Assembly: GCF_047511655.1 (NCBI RefSeq)
Contig: NC_133387.1
Location: 19,462,353 to 19,526,352 of the forward strand
Direction of reading: 5' to 3'
Origin: Castor canadensis
Lineage: Eukaryota; Chordata; Mammalia; Rodentia; Castoridae
DNA length: 64,000 nt
A program made the translations under genes and the position numbers. Shown here piece by piece: positions 22,951 to 34,535 of this stretch. Each line of letters begins with the position of its first letter. Within the stretch, counting starts at the first letter, position 1. The notes under the pieces are model-generated. The model did no database searches and was not told the origin of the DNA. It saw only the letters and a list, made by a program, of their open reading frames with translations.

Positions 22951-23549
22951 CTGGTAGATAATTTGGAAGTCTGTTAGTTTTGAAAATTATGAACATCAGA
23001 AATCAGAATTTCAATAGACACCTAACATCAGAGAATTTTTGCAAAGGCAGCCAAATATTTAATGTGAATGTAAACCTGAAGAGAAAATACTAGACATTCA
23101 TTGGATGAAAGTTGATGGTTGAGGGTATTAATGTTGCTTTTGGAACCTGCAGAGCATAGATCTGCTTTATGTTAGGGTTTGACTTTGGAAGCATTTAATC
23201 AGACTCATTTTTGTACATGAGTTATAACTTACCTCTTGATTCTGTTGTGTTAAGATTTTCTCCCCCACAACCTCCCAACTGCTTGATACTCCTTTTGGGT
23301 TTTTTTTGTTTTTTTAACATCTGAGTTCCAGAAATCTTAGCTCTTGGCTTTTATTATCTTCCTTCCCCCCCCAATCTTTCATCTAAAATTTCATCTAAGA
23401 ACACTTTCATTACCATCTTACTCCTCATTTGCAATACTCACAAATCTATATTTCAAAACATCCTGAAACACATGCACACACAGTTCAGAAAGCCTCTACA
23501 AAATACTTGCTTTTTCAGAATTCCTTATATATCCTGCTAACTGCTTTAT

Positions 23550-23880
23550 AGATTTTTTGTTTTATTGGCAATACTAGGATTTGAACTCAGGGCCTCACAC
23601 TTGCTAGGTAGACTCTACCACTTGAGCCACACTCCCAGTTTTTTGCTTTTGGCTATTTTTTTAATAAGGTCTCAAGCGTTTTTGGTTGGGCATACCTGGA
23701 CCTGCCCATATTTATGCCTTCCATGTTGCTGGAACAGCAGGCATGTGCCATCATTCCCAGCTTATTTGTTGAGAATGGGGGGTCTCACTTTTTACCTGGG
23801 GTGGCCTCAAACAGTGATCCTCTTTATATCCACTTCCCAAGTAGCTGGGATTATAGATGTGAGCCACCCTGCTAGTCCTG
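23550..23880 (-). mobile_element. Composite SINE, minus strand
   Basis: On the plus strand the tRNA-like unit comes first (ATTTGAACTCAGGGCCTCAC, GAGCCACACTCCCAG). Reversed 7SL-like sequence follows (AGCAGGCATGTGCCATCATT; AAGTAGCTGGGATTATAGAT; GTGAGCCACC). This is the exact reverse of the order in plus-strand copies. Confidence 0.85.
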
Positions 23881-24229
23881 TGTATTGAGCACTTTAGGAC
23901 AACTTGTAACTGCTAAGAACATTTTTTTTTGTACGTTAACTGTACCAAAACTGAATCTTTTCCTCTTTTCCCATTTGTACCTTTTTGGTGCAGTTTGACA
24001 AATACGTGAAGGCAGTTACCACTTGTGTGGGACTTCTGGATATAGAGCAGATACCCCCAGTTCAACCATTCCACATGTAGCATGATACTGATTATCCCTG
24101 TAGTCTAGTTCTTTTCTATATATATTTTTACCTTTCTTAAAATGTGAAGCTCACACTTGAATATAGGAATTCACATGCTATCCAATAATAGATCTACTTT
24201 TTCATGAAAACCATTACTAATACTAATAC

Positions 24230-24400
24230 TTGTCCTTTCATTTATGTGTAGAGAATCCTTTTGTAAAGGCATTTTATGGGATTGGTTTTATCTCCAATAG
24301 TAAATGAGGAAACTGAGGCTCATAGTGGTTGTCATTTGTGATTTGCCCAAGGTTATGCCATGGCTAATTTAGAGAATGCACATCTATTTGCATAGTATTG
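24230..24400 (-). mobile_element. MIR, reversed
   Basis: AATGAGGAAACTGAGGCTCA and TTTGCCCAAGGTTATGCCAT are the reverse complement of the conserved MIR core. Confidence 0.75.
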
Positions 24401-24564
24401 GACTTCTACCTTTTTAGAAGTCCTGTACCAGTTGTCATGTCACATATCATAAGCCTATTCAGTAAAACTTCTAAACCTTTTTGTGTACTCACTACTGGTT
24501 AGTTAGATCTCTTTCCTCCTGCACCCTCTTAATGCATTTTTTAAAAATCTGAATGTATACCTGT

Positions 24565-25842
24565 TACTCTTACAGAGATAGGTTATATACTTTAAGTGAT
24601 TGGATTTGGTGTGGTTAGTGTATCCTGTTTTGTTCTTTTGTTTTTTATATCCCCATCTTGCAAGTTTGCCTTATAAAGGACTGTGCGATATAAAATGACA
24701 GATAAATGTTATTAATAACACTGTAAATAGCGTGAAGAATGTAGGAATTTCAATTTAAGAATAGGTGTAGTTTCTATTGATTCATCTGTAGAACTGGCTC
24801 TTTGCATATTTAAATGAACTTCATGGGTTTTATTAAGTAAAATAAAAGGTATGGAGTCAAACAAACCAACAGTATAATGGAGAGTTTTAGGCTAACACAG
24901 TATCTTAAGTTCTGTATAAATTCATACCATACTTAACCTTTTCTTATCCCCAAAAGGGAATCATCAGAGAACTTAGCAGAAACTGCTGAATTAAAGAAAT
25001 ATTTATGTTCTGACAATGCTAAGAAACCTGTCCAAAGAATAAATTACTTTGGTATGATTGGTTCTTTATGAAAATACATTTTGGTTCATTGATTACTCAT
25101 TCCATTCTATTTTGGGATTGATAAGTCAGTGGAACAGACGTGAAGCTAGCTGCAAAGTCTATGATTTGGGCAGGCAGAAAAGGAAAGAAAGAAAGTCACA
25201 GGATATAGAAGGAAGACATTTCCAGTTGAAAATAGCTACCTCCATGACTACCTGTTTAGTTTCAAAATTAAAGGGAGCTGAGGTTCTTGCCAAAATGCTA
25301 CTTAGATTTGCCAGAGAAATGCCTCCAAAGAAAAGCAGGTAGAACAAAGGTAGATAAGCATATCATATTCATTTCTAAAAAAAAAAATCAACCTCCTGAT
25401 CTGTTTCAGAATCTTCCCAAGAATTAATTCTAAGCAGGTTGCTTCTACTGTTTATGGCATGCCTCTTAACGAACTCATCTGTGAGAGTTAATACCCTGTG
25501 ATACAATTCATTTTATACCTAGAGAGTTAAACTCACTTAAATTGAGCAGATGCTCTTTCACTGTCTTTACATGTCTCCTGATTGACTGTTCCTTCTCCAC
25601 ATTGCTTAATCCGTCCTTTTGGCTAGATCATGCTTTGTTATAAAGATGGAAGGACGTAAAATGAACATGGAAGTATATGTTGCTCTGACATCAGGCTAAG
25701 CAGTGGCCTTTCCTAATTTTCTCCTTAGTCCACACTTAGCTTTTCCTTGTCTTTAGTATTTTCCCAATGCATGATATCGTTACGGATTCTGATTTTAGTT
25801 CACAAAGATAATGGTACTCTTACACAGATAGGTTATATACTT
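24565..25842. repeat. Pair of 28-bp direct repeats 1,250 bp apart
   Basis: TACTCTTACAGAGATAGGTT and the following TATACTT at 24565-24592 recur at 25815-25842 with one mismatch. The DNA between, and any wider homology, is unremarkable. Confidence 0.6.
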
Positions 25843-28800
25843 CTGTCCATCTTTTCTAATCTTTCTTTTCAAATCTAATATTGGATTTTTCCTGTATAAT
25901 AACTTGCTACGGCCTGTGAATCACTGCTCCTTGTAGCCATGGGATAACCCCTGCCCATCTTTTTTCTGACTTTTTTTGTTTGTTTGTTTTTCGGAAAGTT
26001 ACTTTATTTAAAAACCTGGAAACAAATACTCAGGGCTGTTTATTTAGGAAACATTAAGTACCTATTGAAGTTTAGGTTTAGGCACTATTTACCAAATCAA
26101 GGAGGAACTTAGAGTCTGGTAGGAAAGAATAAAGGTGTATGTAAATGGTTGCAATACAGTGGCAATTGTTTAAAAAAAAAAAAATAAAAGCCAGGATACC
26201 TGCTGTCCAAGAACTCAAGTCTAGTTATTCTCATTCTTTGCTTCTGTAAATCCTAAAATGATGTCACATAACTACTAGGGTTTGTATTTTCACAACAGCC
26301 AACCAATTCTTTGTTGGTCAGAATATAGTCCAAAATTAAAGTTTCTTTCCTCCTTACCACCTTGGAAAAGACAGATGATCTGCAAGGGACATTTTATTAC
26401 ACTTATTTTCTTATAACAGACTTAAACCTCAAAATGTGTTAGGAGGTTGACACTCTTCATGCACATTTTATCACATTTAAAACACATTTTAAAATGTGTT
26501 TTGAGGAAATCATGTTCTGGTCTCCTTAATTCTGTGCTCCCGAGGTCATCTTTGGGTTTGTTCATAGCCAGTGCTCAGCTTTGTGCTTTCTTGAATGCTT
26601 ATCAGGGTTTGCAAATGTCTTAGATGGATTTTTGTTTTTGTTGTTCCTCTCTTTCATTTAGCTCTGTTGTTTACATCTCCTGGTTCAGGTTCCATCTGAT
26701 GGAAGTTTATGATACGTCTAAGAATATATCTTTTGTATTAAATTTTTAGTTTACTTTTTCTTATTTTATATATAGCTTTACACAGACATCCTTCATAAAT
26801 CAGTCATCTAGACACCTTCCTCTTCTCAAATGATCTGATTCTCATCCGAACTTTATTTACTGATTCTTGTATGAACATTATAGAAGAGAAAAATGCATGT
26901 TGTGTAAAACATATCTGTGTTTTGAAATGTTCCTACTTTTATGATTTGCTGCCTGCACTACCTTCTGTTCTATAGAGATTGCTCATTTCCTCTTCCACAG
27001 AAGCGTCTTTTCCCTGCTCACCAGTGGTCCTACATGTACTAGAATATATTTTTTTAAAGAAGTCCTTATTTAAACACTTAATGCATTGAGTTTTTAAGAA
27101 ATATACTCATGTTTTGGCATTTGAAATGCTATTAAAAACACCATCTTAGTGGCTCATTTCCCTTATCCTTTTGGATCCCAAAACTTCCTTCTGATTTCTG
27201 TAAAATTTGCATCTTTTGGAGAGAACCATTTGTTCAAAGCATTAGACAGATAAGAATTAAAAAGGCTTTGTTAGAGAAAGTCACTTTCTACATCAAGTTT
27301 GAACCTTCACGTCTACAGCTATCCAGAAGAACAAATAATTTTCAGAGACTGAGCTGGAGCTCATGCCGAATGTGGGTCACTAAGGCCATGGTGCTGTCAT
27401 CTAGAATAATCTAGGTAGAAATAAGACTTTGGGAGAAGGAATAAAAATTAATAAAAAAGAATAGGAAAACATTCTTCTCAAGGAAATGACAGAAAATAAA
27501 GTCCAGAAGCACAAATCATATTCAGCTGATCTAGAGTTTTCTATTTATGCCATTTCTGCTTCCTTCTAATATGAACAAGTTTTGACTTTTATTATTATAA
27601 TTTTGTTAACGTTCTGCATTTCTGCTGAGAACTCTCTTTATTTGCATTCTTGTTTCTTTTTTCACTTAACTCTAAACTTTACTTTCAGATCTATGCAGAT
27701 TTTGTCAGTGTCCCAGCAAATCTGCTTTGCAGTATTGCTCTATCTTGTTTTATAGTAAGCAAAATCCTAGAAATTCGAGTGTAAACTCTATCAAGTTTAA
27801 GTAGAATAACATTTTTTTCATAAACTAAATATATGTCTGAAAGAATTGACAGTCATTTTCCATGCATATTTTAGTTAATAAATTGGGATGATTTTGTAAC
27901 TATCCTAAAGTACGGCATACCTATACACAAAAGCTTTCTTTTAAGTTCCAACATGACAAATTTTGTCTACTCTTCAAAGTTGGGTATAGCAGAATTCATT
28001 ATATTTGAGTCACTTGGAGATACACTGTTGAAGTTTGAGGGAGTTTAGGCTTTCATGTAACTCGATCTCTAAAGCTGGTAGGAAATAATGTATAACAGGG
28101 TGAGATAGGCTAGTGGGGACCCAGTGCAGAGGCTAAGATAGGCCATTCCCTGTTCTCTGCTAAAAATTTAAGAATTAGGAGCCTCTGATTTTGAACTGTG
28201 AAGATTAAATCTGAGATAAAAAGACAAGATCAGATCTACAAACATTGTAGATAGTGGTTTTATGGAGTGGCCATTAGATACATCTTAAAAACTGAAGTAC
28301 AAAATGAAATTTTAGGAATATTTTGAAACTAGAAGCTCCCAGTGACTTACTTCCTAGTTGGGGTGTGTCTGACTACTCTCATAGAGCAATTTAGCTTGAA
28401 GTACAAGGTTTCTGGCCCCAGTACTTCAGTCTGTAATGGAAACCTAAGGATTAGGGTCAAATATGCAAGTCAGCTGCCCCTAACGAAACATAAATGTTAG
28501 AGAAATTGGTAGATTTGTGAATTTAGTTGTATAGGCTAGTTCAGTTAATAAGGCCTGGATGTTTGTAGTTTAATGAAAAAGATCTTTGAGGAGGGATACC
28601 AAAAAAGAGGTAGAGGCAGGAATCCCAAGAAGACATAATACCTTGATAGTGGTATAAAAATGTGCTAGTGGAAACAAATAGCTGCACTAGTTGGGGGCTT
28701 GTCTGAAATATCTGTTTTCTCTCACTGCTATCATTATACAGAGATCTGTCTTCATCCTCTGGAACCTTTTGCATGATGCCCTGATATGTAAAATAGATGA

Positions 28801-29300
28801 AATCAGGGTGGGAGGGATGCATTTTCCTAGTACCCTACCTTTTCAACTTCCTCCATTCTCTAGAGTGAAGATTTTATGAAAACAGAAAAAGCCTTGGCTT
28901 GTATTGACAGGTTTGCCTGTGTTATGCCGACCATAGTTTTGTGTTTTGTAATAATAAACACATTACAGTCAATCTGAGAAACAAAGGAAAGAAACATTCT
29001 GGCCATTATAAGGCTAACTGTGGACTTGCCTAAGTCCTGTCTTCCTGTTTTATAATGTCACTGGAAGGTCTGATGTTAGAACACAGCTTTATATAATCAT
29101 TGTTTATAATGTTTTTCTCTGTGCTTCCAGTAAATAGTTGGACTAGCCCAGTGTTATGTAGAAATAGCAAAGGCAGTTTGAACCTGTTTCGAGACTTTTG
29201 TGTTAAAGGGAGCGTCTATGTAGTAACTAAGACATGGACCCCATGAATGCCGGTGTTCTGTGCCCAGCTGGCCTCTCTTTTTCAGTATTTATTGGTTATG
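25380..29300 (+). other. CNOT4: CNOT4 intron, no recognised element
   Basis: Unique-looking AT-rich intron. No exon, RNA gene or clear repeat was recognised beyond short homopolymer runs. Confidence 0.4.
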
Positions 29301-29339
29301 TATGATGATGGACATTTCTTCATTGATTTTTCTGTAGTT

Positions 29340-29465
29340 AGACTTTTCATGCATTGTCATTGTTTCCCTGCCAAGGCTCCATGCTCCTTCAGAACAGAGA
29401 TGATGGTTTAAGTGTTTTTGTGCTCTTTGCATACTGGAGGCACTCAGTAAAGAGTTGCTTTGCCT
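29340..29465 (+). mobile_element. L2 3'-end fragment
   Basis: GCTCCATGCTCCTTCAGAAC, GATGATGGTTTAAGTG and TACTGGAGGCACTCAGTAAA follow the order of the L2 terminus (AGCTCCATGAGGGCAGGGA...GTAGGCGCTCAATAAA). Confidence 0.5.
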
Positions 29466-29898
29466 TTTAACTCAGCAGCTTGAACACATACATCTTACAT
29501 GGACTTTTGTTATTAAATCTAGATTTGTCAGCTTGCTTTAGTGTATGATGATCTACTAGTTAAGGATTGGGTGTTAGTCAAAATTTTAGTCATAATATCC
29601 TCTTTAATAAAGGGTTTCCTGAGCCAGGCAAATGGGACATTTATTAATACTTTATGTTCTATACCAAAAATAAAACTACTAAACAACTTGATCCCCCTCT
29701 CCTGCCCTCAAATTCTTTAGAACTGAAAATAGTATTTTGTTGTACATCTTTACATATTACAAAAGTAAAGTTAGTTTTTTTAACATCATAAAACATTTAA
29801 ACATATTAGCAATAAACAGTCCTTCCTCCAATACATTATGTTACTACTAATTAAATTCTTTAAAAATAAAGTTATATCTTTTTGGTTTTTGTTTTTGT

Positions 29899-30000
29899 TT
29901 TGGTATTAGGGTTTTTTTTAATTCAGGGCCTCATCTCATGCTGGATAGGCCTGCCTAGCAAGCTAGAGGCCCTGAATTCAAATTGCAGTACTACAGAAAG
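29899..30000. mobile_element. Two truncated tRNA-SINEs, head-to-head
   Basis: A minus-strand fragment carries AATTCAGGGCCTC (29920-29932). A plus-strand fragment right after it carries the exact reverse complement GAGGCCCTGAATT (29966-29978), then CAGTACTACAG and a purine tail. The arrangement forms a short inverted repeat. Confidence 0.75.
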
Positions 30001-30023
30001 AAAGGAATCAACTTCCCTTGCAT

Positions 30024-30227
30024 CAGTGGTTCTCAAGTGGGGAAGTTTTGCCCCTGCCCCAACATTGGCGATGTCAGAAGACAATTTTGGGAACTTGGTA
30101 CTCTTAGCATGTAGTGGGTCGCGGCCTACAATGCTGTTAATCATATCACAATACAGAGGGCAACCCTTATAATGAAGAATAAGGTGCTCCAGAATGTCAG
30201 TGGTGCTGGCATCACTAAACCCTGCTG
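30024..30227 (+). mobile_element. Non-autonomous hAT DNA transposon (MER/Charlie type)
   Basis: Starts CAGTGGTTCTCAAGTGGGGA and continues ATTGGCGATGTCAGAAGACA, TAGTGGGTCGCGGCCTACAA and CAGAGGGCAACCC. It ends ATCACTAAACCCTGCTG. This is the conserved order of a common mammalian hAT fossil; the exact family name is not certain. Confidence 0.75.
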
Positions 30228-30322
30228 TGGGACTAGGGATGTAGCTCTGTGGTAAGTAGAGCGCTTGTCCAACAGGAGAATCCCTGGGTTCATTCCCCAG
30301 CAATGAAGAAAAAGAAACAGAT
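30228..30322 (+). mobile_element. ID-like SINE
   Basis: GGGACTAGGGATGTAGCTCT, GTAGAGCGCTTGTCCAACAG and GGGTTCATTCCCCAGCAATG, then an A-rich tail. It sits directly behind the hAT fossil. Confidence 0.9.
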
Positions 30323-30869
30323 AAATAAACCCTGCCGTGTGTATTTCAAGGAATGGAATTACTAGAATCCCACAGCCAAACAAATTTAGGTTGGAGGCTG
30401 CGGGGTAAAGGGCGGGGGTAAAGGAGTTGATTTCAGGTGAGGTTAAGATTTAGATGGTTTCTTTTCTTGTACCCTTTCTTTATGCCAGCACTTGACTTAG
30501 AATAGTGGAAAAAAGTGAAGTAAATTTCATTTCTTCTTCTAAACTCCCATTCCAGCTAAAGCTGTCAGACCACTACAGTCCTAGGACACTTGCAGCTTAA
30601 CTATATATAAGTCATACCCTCATGCTCTCAGGCTCCCAAAATGTCTAGGCTATGCTTCGTTTTGAGGGTTTTTATGTTTGTTGTTCAAGATTGTTAAAAA
30701 TTATAAATAGCTAATTAGTTCTCTATCATATGGTCAGAGTGTAGGTGGAAGGATCTAAGTTCTTCACTGTCTCTGTATCATGTGCAATAGACACACATCT
30801 TTGGCTAACTTAATCTTGTAATTGTATAATCAGAAGAATAAATATCCTTTTTTAAAAAAAAAAAGTAGC

Positions 30870-30950
30870 CTTTCTTTTTTAGAACAGTATTAAGTTCACA
30901 GCAAAATTAGGTGCAAAGTACATAGAGTTTTATAGACCTCTTGCTTTATT
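30870..30950. mobile_element. Short old L1 fragment
   Basis: AGTATTAAGTTCACAGCAAA and GTGCAAAGTACATAGAGTTT resemble the segment that precedes the L1 stretch at 21890. Confidence 0.55.
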
Positions 30951-31469
30951 GTCTTTTGACAATACTGATTTTCAAATAAATTTTGCATAAATGCAAGTGT
31001 TATTCTTTTAATGCAAAATCAGTTGCTCTGTTGTTTCATTTTTCACTAAATGTAAAGCAAAAATAAGGAGCAAGTGAGATAAGGGGCCTTCTTCCCTATG
31101 CTTGTCATTTGCATAGACTTCTTAGTGACCTTGGCCACTTAGTGGCAGTTATCCTCCTTGAAAAAAATTCCGTATAGTTATATATCATCTTTTATTTTAG
31201 GGGGATTTTATTTCCCTTCTAAGAAATTTTTCTTGTTTGGAGTTCAGTTTTGTTTAACTGAAAACCACTTTAAGTTTATTCAGCCTGCCTACTTAATTGC
31301 TTTAGAGGTTAGAATGTGCCTTTGCCACCAAACCTTCCTATAATTGAAGGTAATCCAGGATTTTAATTTGTTATCAGTGTGCTCTTGTTCATGCCTCAGT
31401 GCAGTTAGGAAGGTAGGGGAAACTGATGATTGTATTCTTGATTAGAATTCCTCCCCACACACACCAGGA

Positions 31470-31540
31470 GTTGGTAGGTATAACCAGTGGTATGGCACTT
31501 GGCTATCATGCATGAGGCCTTGGGTTCAAGTCCCAGGTCC
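31470..31540 (+). mobile_element. ID-like SINE fragment
   Basis: GGTATAACCAGTGGTATGGC, TATCATGCATGAGGCCTTGG and GTTCAAGTCCCAG. Confidence 0.7.
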
Positions 31541-31797
31541 GCGTTGGTGGGTGAAGGTATTCAGTCACAGGATTTTTTCTGTCTGCTCATCATTCTTGAT
31601 GGACATGCCTCTGATGCTTCTGTATTTCATTTTTCCCTCCTTTTAATTGTGGGCCTCATAGGCTCCTGGATTTTTCCTTAAATATTTGACTTAAAAAATC
31701 TCATAGTCTACACAAAGCAGATCAACAGAGAGTTGATTTTTTAAATATAACTTGCAGCATCTGAATTCAGTTCTCAATAATGAGTTTTGTGAACTTG

Positions 31798-31905
31798 AAT
31801 AAATTCCTTTTTACTTTGAGAGAGGGTGGCTTCGAACTCTTGATCCTCGTGCCTCAGCTTCTTGAGAGCTGGGATTATATGTGTGTACCATCATACCCTG
31901 CTAAC
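31798..31905 (-). mobile_element. 7SL-like (B1-type) SINE
   Basis: Reversed B1/Alu-like order: TCGAACTCTTGATCCTCGTG, CCTCAGCTTC, GAGAGCTGGGATTATATGTG, TACCATCATACCCTGC. Confidence 0.8.
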
Positions 31906-31919
31906 AAATTATTCTTGTC

Positions 31920-32040
31920 TATTTTATCTGTTAAATGCAGATTATTCCTGCTCTGCCTACCTCACAGGGTTGTTGTGAGGATCAGATGAGTACCTTGTAA
32001 ACTGTACAACACAATGCAAACATAAAATAATATGCAAGCA
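31920..32040 (+). mobile_element. MIR fragment
   Basis: TTTATCTGTTAAATGCAGAT, CTACCTCACAGGGTTGTTGT and GAGGATCAGATGAGTACCTT are the 3' half of the MIR consensus. Confidence 0.75.
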
Positions 32041-33334
32041 TAAGAAGGATAAGGCTTAGTAAATATTATTAATTGTGAAATGAAAGTAAATTTGAGGAAT
32101 TTATTTTCCCTGCTTTTATTTTGAGTGTATAGTGTAGAGGCTTTTTATTCATCTTAGTCAATTTCAGAGATGACCATGACTAGGCTCAGTTGTGTTTTTG
32201 GTCTTTTTATAAATAAGGTTAATAGAGTTACATGTTCCATTTGCTGAAACCAAATATAATTTGGTATAGATCAGTGGTTGGTGCAAAGCAAAATTATAAG
32301 AAGAAAATCAGGATTTTACCAAACAGCATTGACTGTGCCTTACAGAATGTCACCATCACTCATCATCATCCTCAGTGGGGATTGCTGATCCATTTTGTAG
32401 AAGGAGAACATTTTCCTATGTTTCTTTCCAAAAATTATAGCTGGTAATTTGACTCACATTCCTATTTTCAATAAAACAACTATTCTAAGTAATTAAATGC
32501 TTCCCCCCCCCCCAAAATAAACAGTTACATTGTGTGGATTCTGAATGGCAGTAGATCAAGCTATCTTAGACACAATTTATAAAAAGCCATTTTATGTTGC
32601 GTGTCTTATATTTGGCACTATTCATAAATAGACCCTGAAAACAGGCCTCAGATTTTGAATAAACTGATCGAACTATTAGAGTAGGAAGACTGTGTTGGAA
32701 ATTACTCCATCCAAGAAGGGTCCTACTAGACCCTGACTCCTTGATCTTTGTGATTAATGGAAAAATATTCTTTTTCAAATTCAAAATCCTGTTCATTATT
32801 GCCTTTCTTCTCTGAAATGCGCTACCAATTTTGCAATCAGGAAGAACTTAGTTATTTTTCTTTTTCTATTGGCTTATGTTTATTCTTTATAAAATGACTT
32901 TTCCCTTTAATGGGCTCAGAAATAAACTCTCCTATTGAACTTAGCAGACTTGCTCTTTCATAGCATACATCAGCTAGGGTGGCTAAATGCCTCACTAACA
33001 GAAACTTCATAATGTAGCTGGAACTAGATTGTGCTCTGGAGCATTGAGTCTTGAAACTGGATTATCAATTTATACACACATATTGGGAAAGAGACTACAG
33101 AGAGATGAGAAGCTCCCTTTCCTGACCTTGAGCAAGTTTCCTCTCCCTCACTTCAGGGGCTCTGAGCTCATAAGTAAAATCCTAACTCAGTTTATTTTGC
33201 TAGGACAACCCATTTTAAATGCTCAGTAAAGAAAGAATAAGTCTTTTCCCGCTTAACCACTAAAGAACAACATACGTTTCTAACATCAGCTTTTTATTTT
33301 TTTATCTTTCATTTTTTGTTGGTAAATCTCCTAG

Positions 33335-33547
33335 ACAACAGCAGTTCTGTAGAGAGTTTAAATATGAAGGAATGGCAGGACGGGCTAAGGGCACTTCTAC
33401 CCAACATTAACATCAACTTTGGTGGACTGCCCAATTCTTCTTCCCCCTCCAACGCCAACCACAGTGCACCAACGTCCAACACTGCCACCACCGACAGCGT
33501 GAGTTGGGACAGCCCTGGCAGCTGGACAGACCCAGCCATCATCACAG
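33335..33547 (+). CDS. CNOT4: CNOT4 cassette exon, 71 codons
   Basis: Exon of 213 nt with acceptor TAAATCTCCTAG and donor GTAACT. With the G of the upstream exon it reads DNSSSVESLNMKEWQDGLRA...TDPAIIT and ends in phase 1, so inclusion or skipping keeps the frame. It matches the extra segment of the longest mammalian CNOT4 isoform. The visible motif EWQDGLRALLP may form a short helix. The rest is Ser/Asn/Thr/Pro-rich and probably disordered. Residues 43-48 (HSAPTS) and 57-59 (SWD) align at identical positions with the next exon, suggesting common descent. The function of the segment is not known to me. Confidence 0.94.
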
Positions 33548-34233
33548 GTAACTCTCTCACTCCCTTTAGCTCCATTCATGGTCATCAGTTTGGTTTTTAG
33601 CACAGCTTAAATCAAAACAGAAGTCTCTTCAACGTAAGTTCCTTTTCACAGAGCCACTAGCCTGCAGTGGCCTTTTTCATTCTTAGGGTCAGGATTGTGC
33701 AGTCTCGGTGAACTTGTCAGCCTAATTGTGTACTAAGGCATTTGTGCCTCTGTTGCTCCTTTTAGTCTAAGTAGGTATTAATGTCTGGCAGCATGCGTGT
33801 ATTTTGTAGGCCTCAAAAGTATCTCACTGAGCCATGTTAAAAGGAACATACTCCACTTTTAAAAATAAAGCTCTCTATTATAAGGCTATCTTATTTATGT
33901 ATCCCTATTAGAGAAGGACAAGCACAATGGGGAAATACCATCATTCACTTCTGGGGAATCGTTTGTTTTTTGCAGTTCCGCCTTTGTGATAGTGAGGGAC
34001 TAAGTCTGTCGTTGAAGAGGAGGCATGGGTTTGTGTGACAATAAATATTGGTCATTGCTGGGGAGTAGTGGGGACTAAACATAGATTTTAAAGGTCTTAT
34101 TTGGAAGAATTTTAAAATTGCAATATTTTTCTGTGCTTCTTCTTGGACAAACTAATCACTTTTGTCTTTTAAATTAGTTTGGTGAACTTATTCTTTAAAT
34201 TCACCATTTTCCCTCTTGTTTTCTGTTCTCTAG

Positions 34234-34535
34234 GTATTCCAGCATCTTCAGGAAACAGTTTAGACTCTCTTCAAGATGACAATCCTCCACACTGGCTAAA
34301 ATCCCTTCAGGCCCTCACAGAGATGGACGGCCCCAGCACTGCTCCGTCACAAACCCACCACAGCGCCCCCTTCAGTACACAGATCCCTCTGCACAGAGCC
34401 AGTTGGAATCCCTACCCTCCTCCTTCAAATCCTTCCAGCTTTCACTCCCCACCCCCAGGCTTTCAGACGGCCTTCAGACCCCCCAGCAAAACCCCCACAG
34501 ATCTACTACAGAGTTCAACACTGGACCGCCACTAG
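34234..34535 (+). CDS. CNOT4: CNOT4 distal last exon, long-isoform C-terminus
   Basis: Acceptor TTCTGTTCTCTAG after a good pyrimidine tract. Two bases complete Gly, then 99 residues (IPASSGNSLDSLQDDNPPHW...) run to TAG at 34533-34535. It can be joined either to the exon ending 5088 or to the cassette ending 33547, both phase 1. The tail carries HWLKSLQALTEM, likely a short helix, then a Pro/Ser/aromatic-rich stretch (WNPYPPPSNPSSFHSPPPGF) and ends TLDRH. It matches the C-terminus of the longer CNOT4 isoforms of mammals. Because RING and RRM domains are elsewhere, this end probably supplies interaction motifs; that role is inference. Confidence 0.95.
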
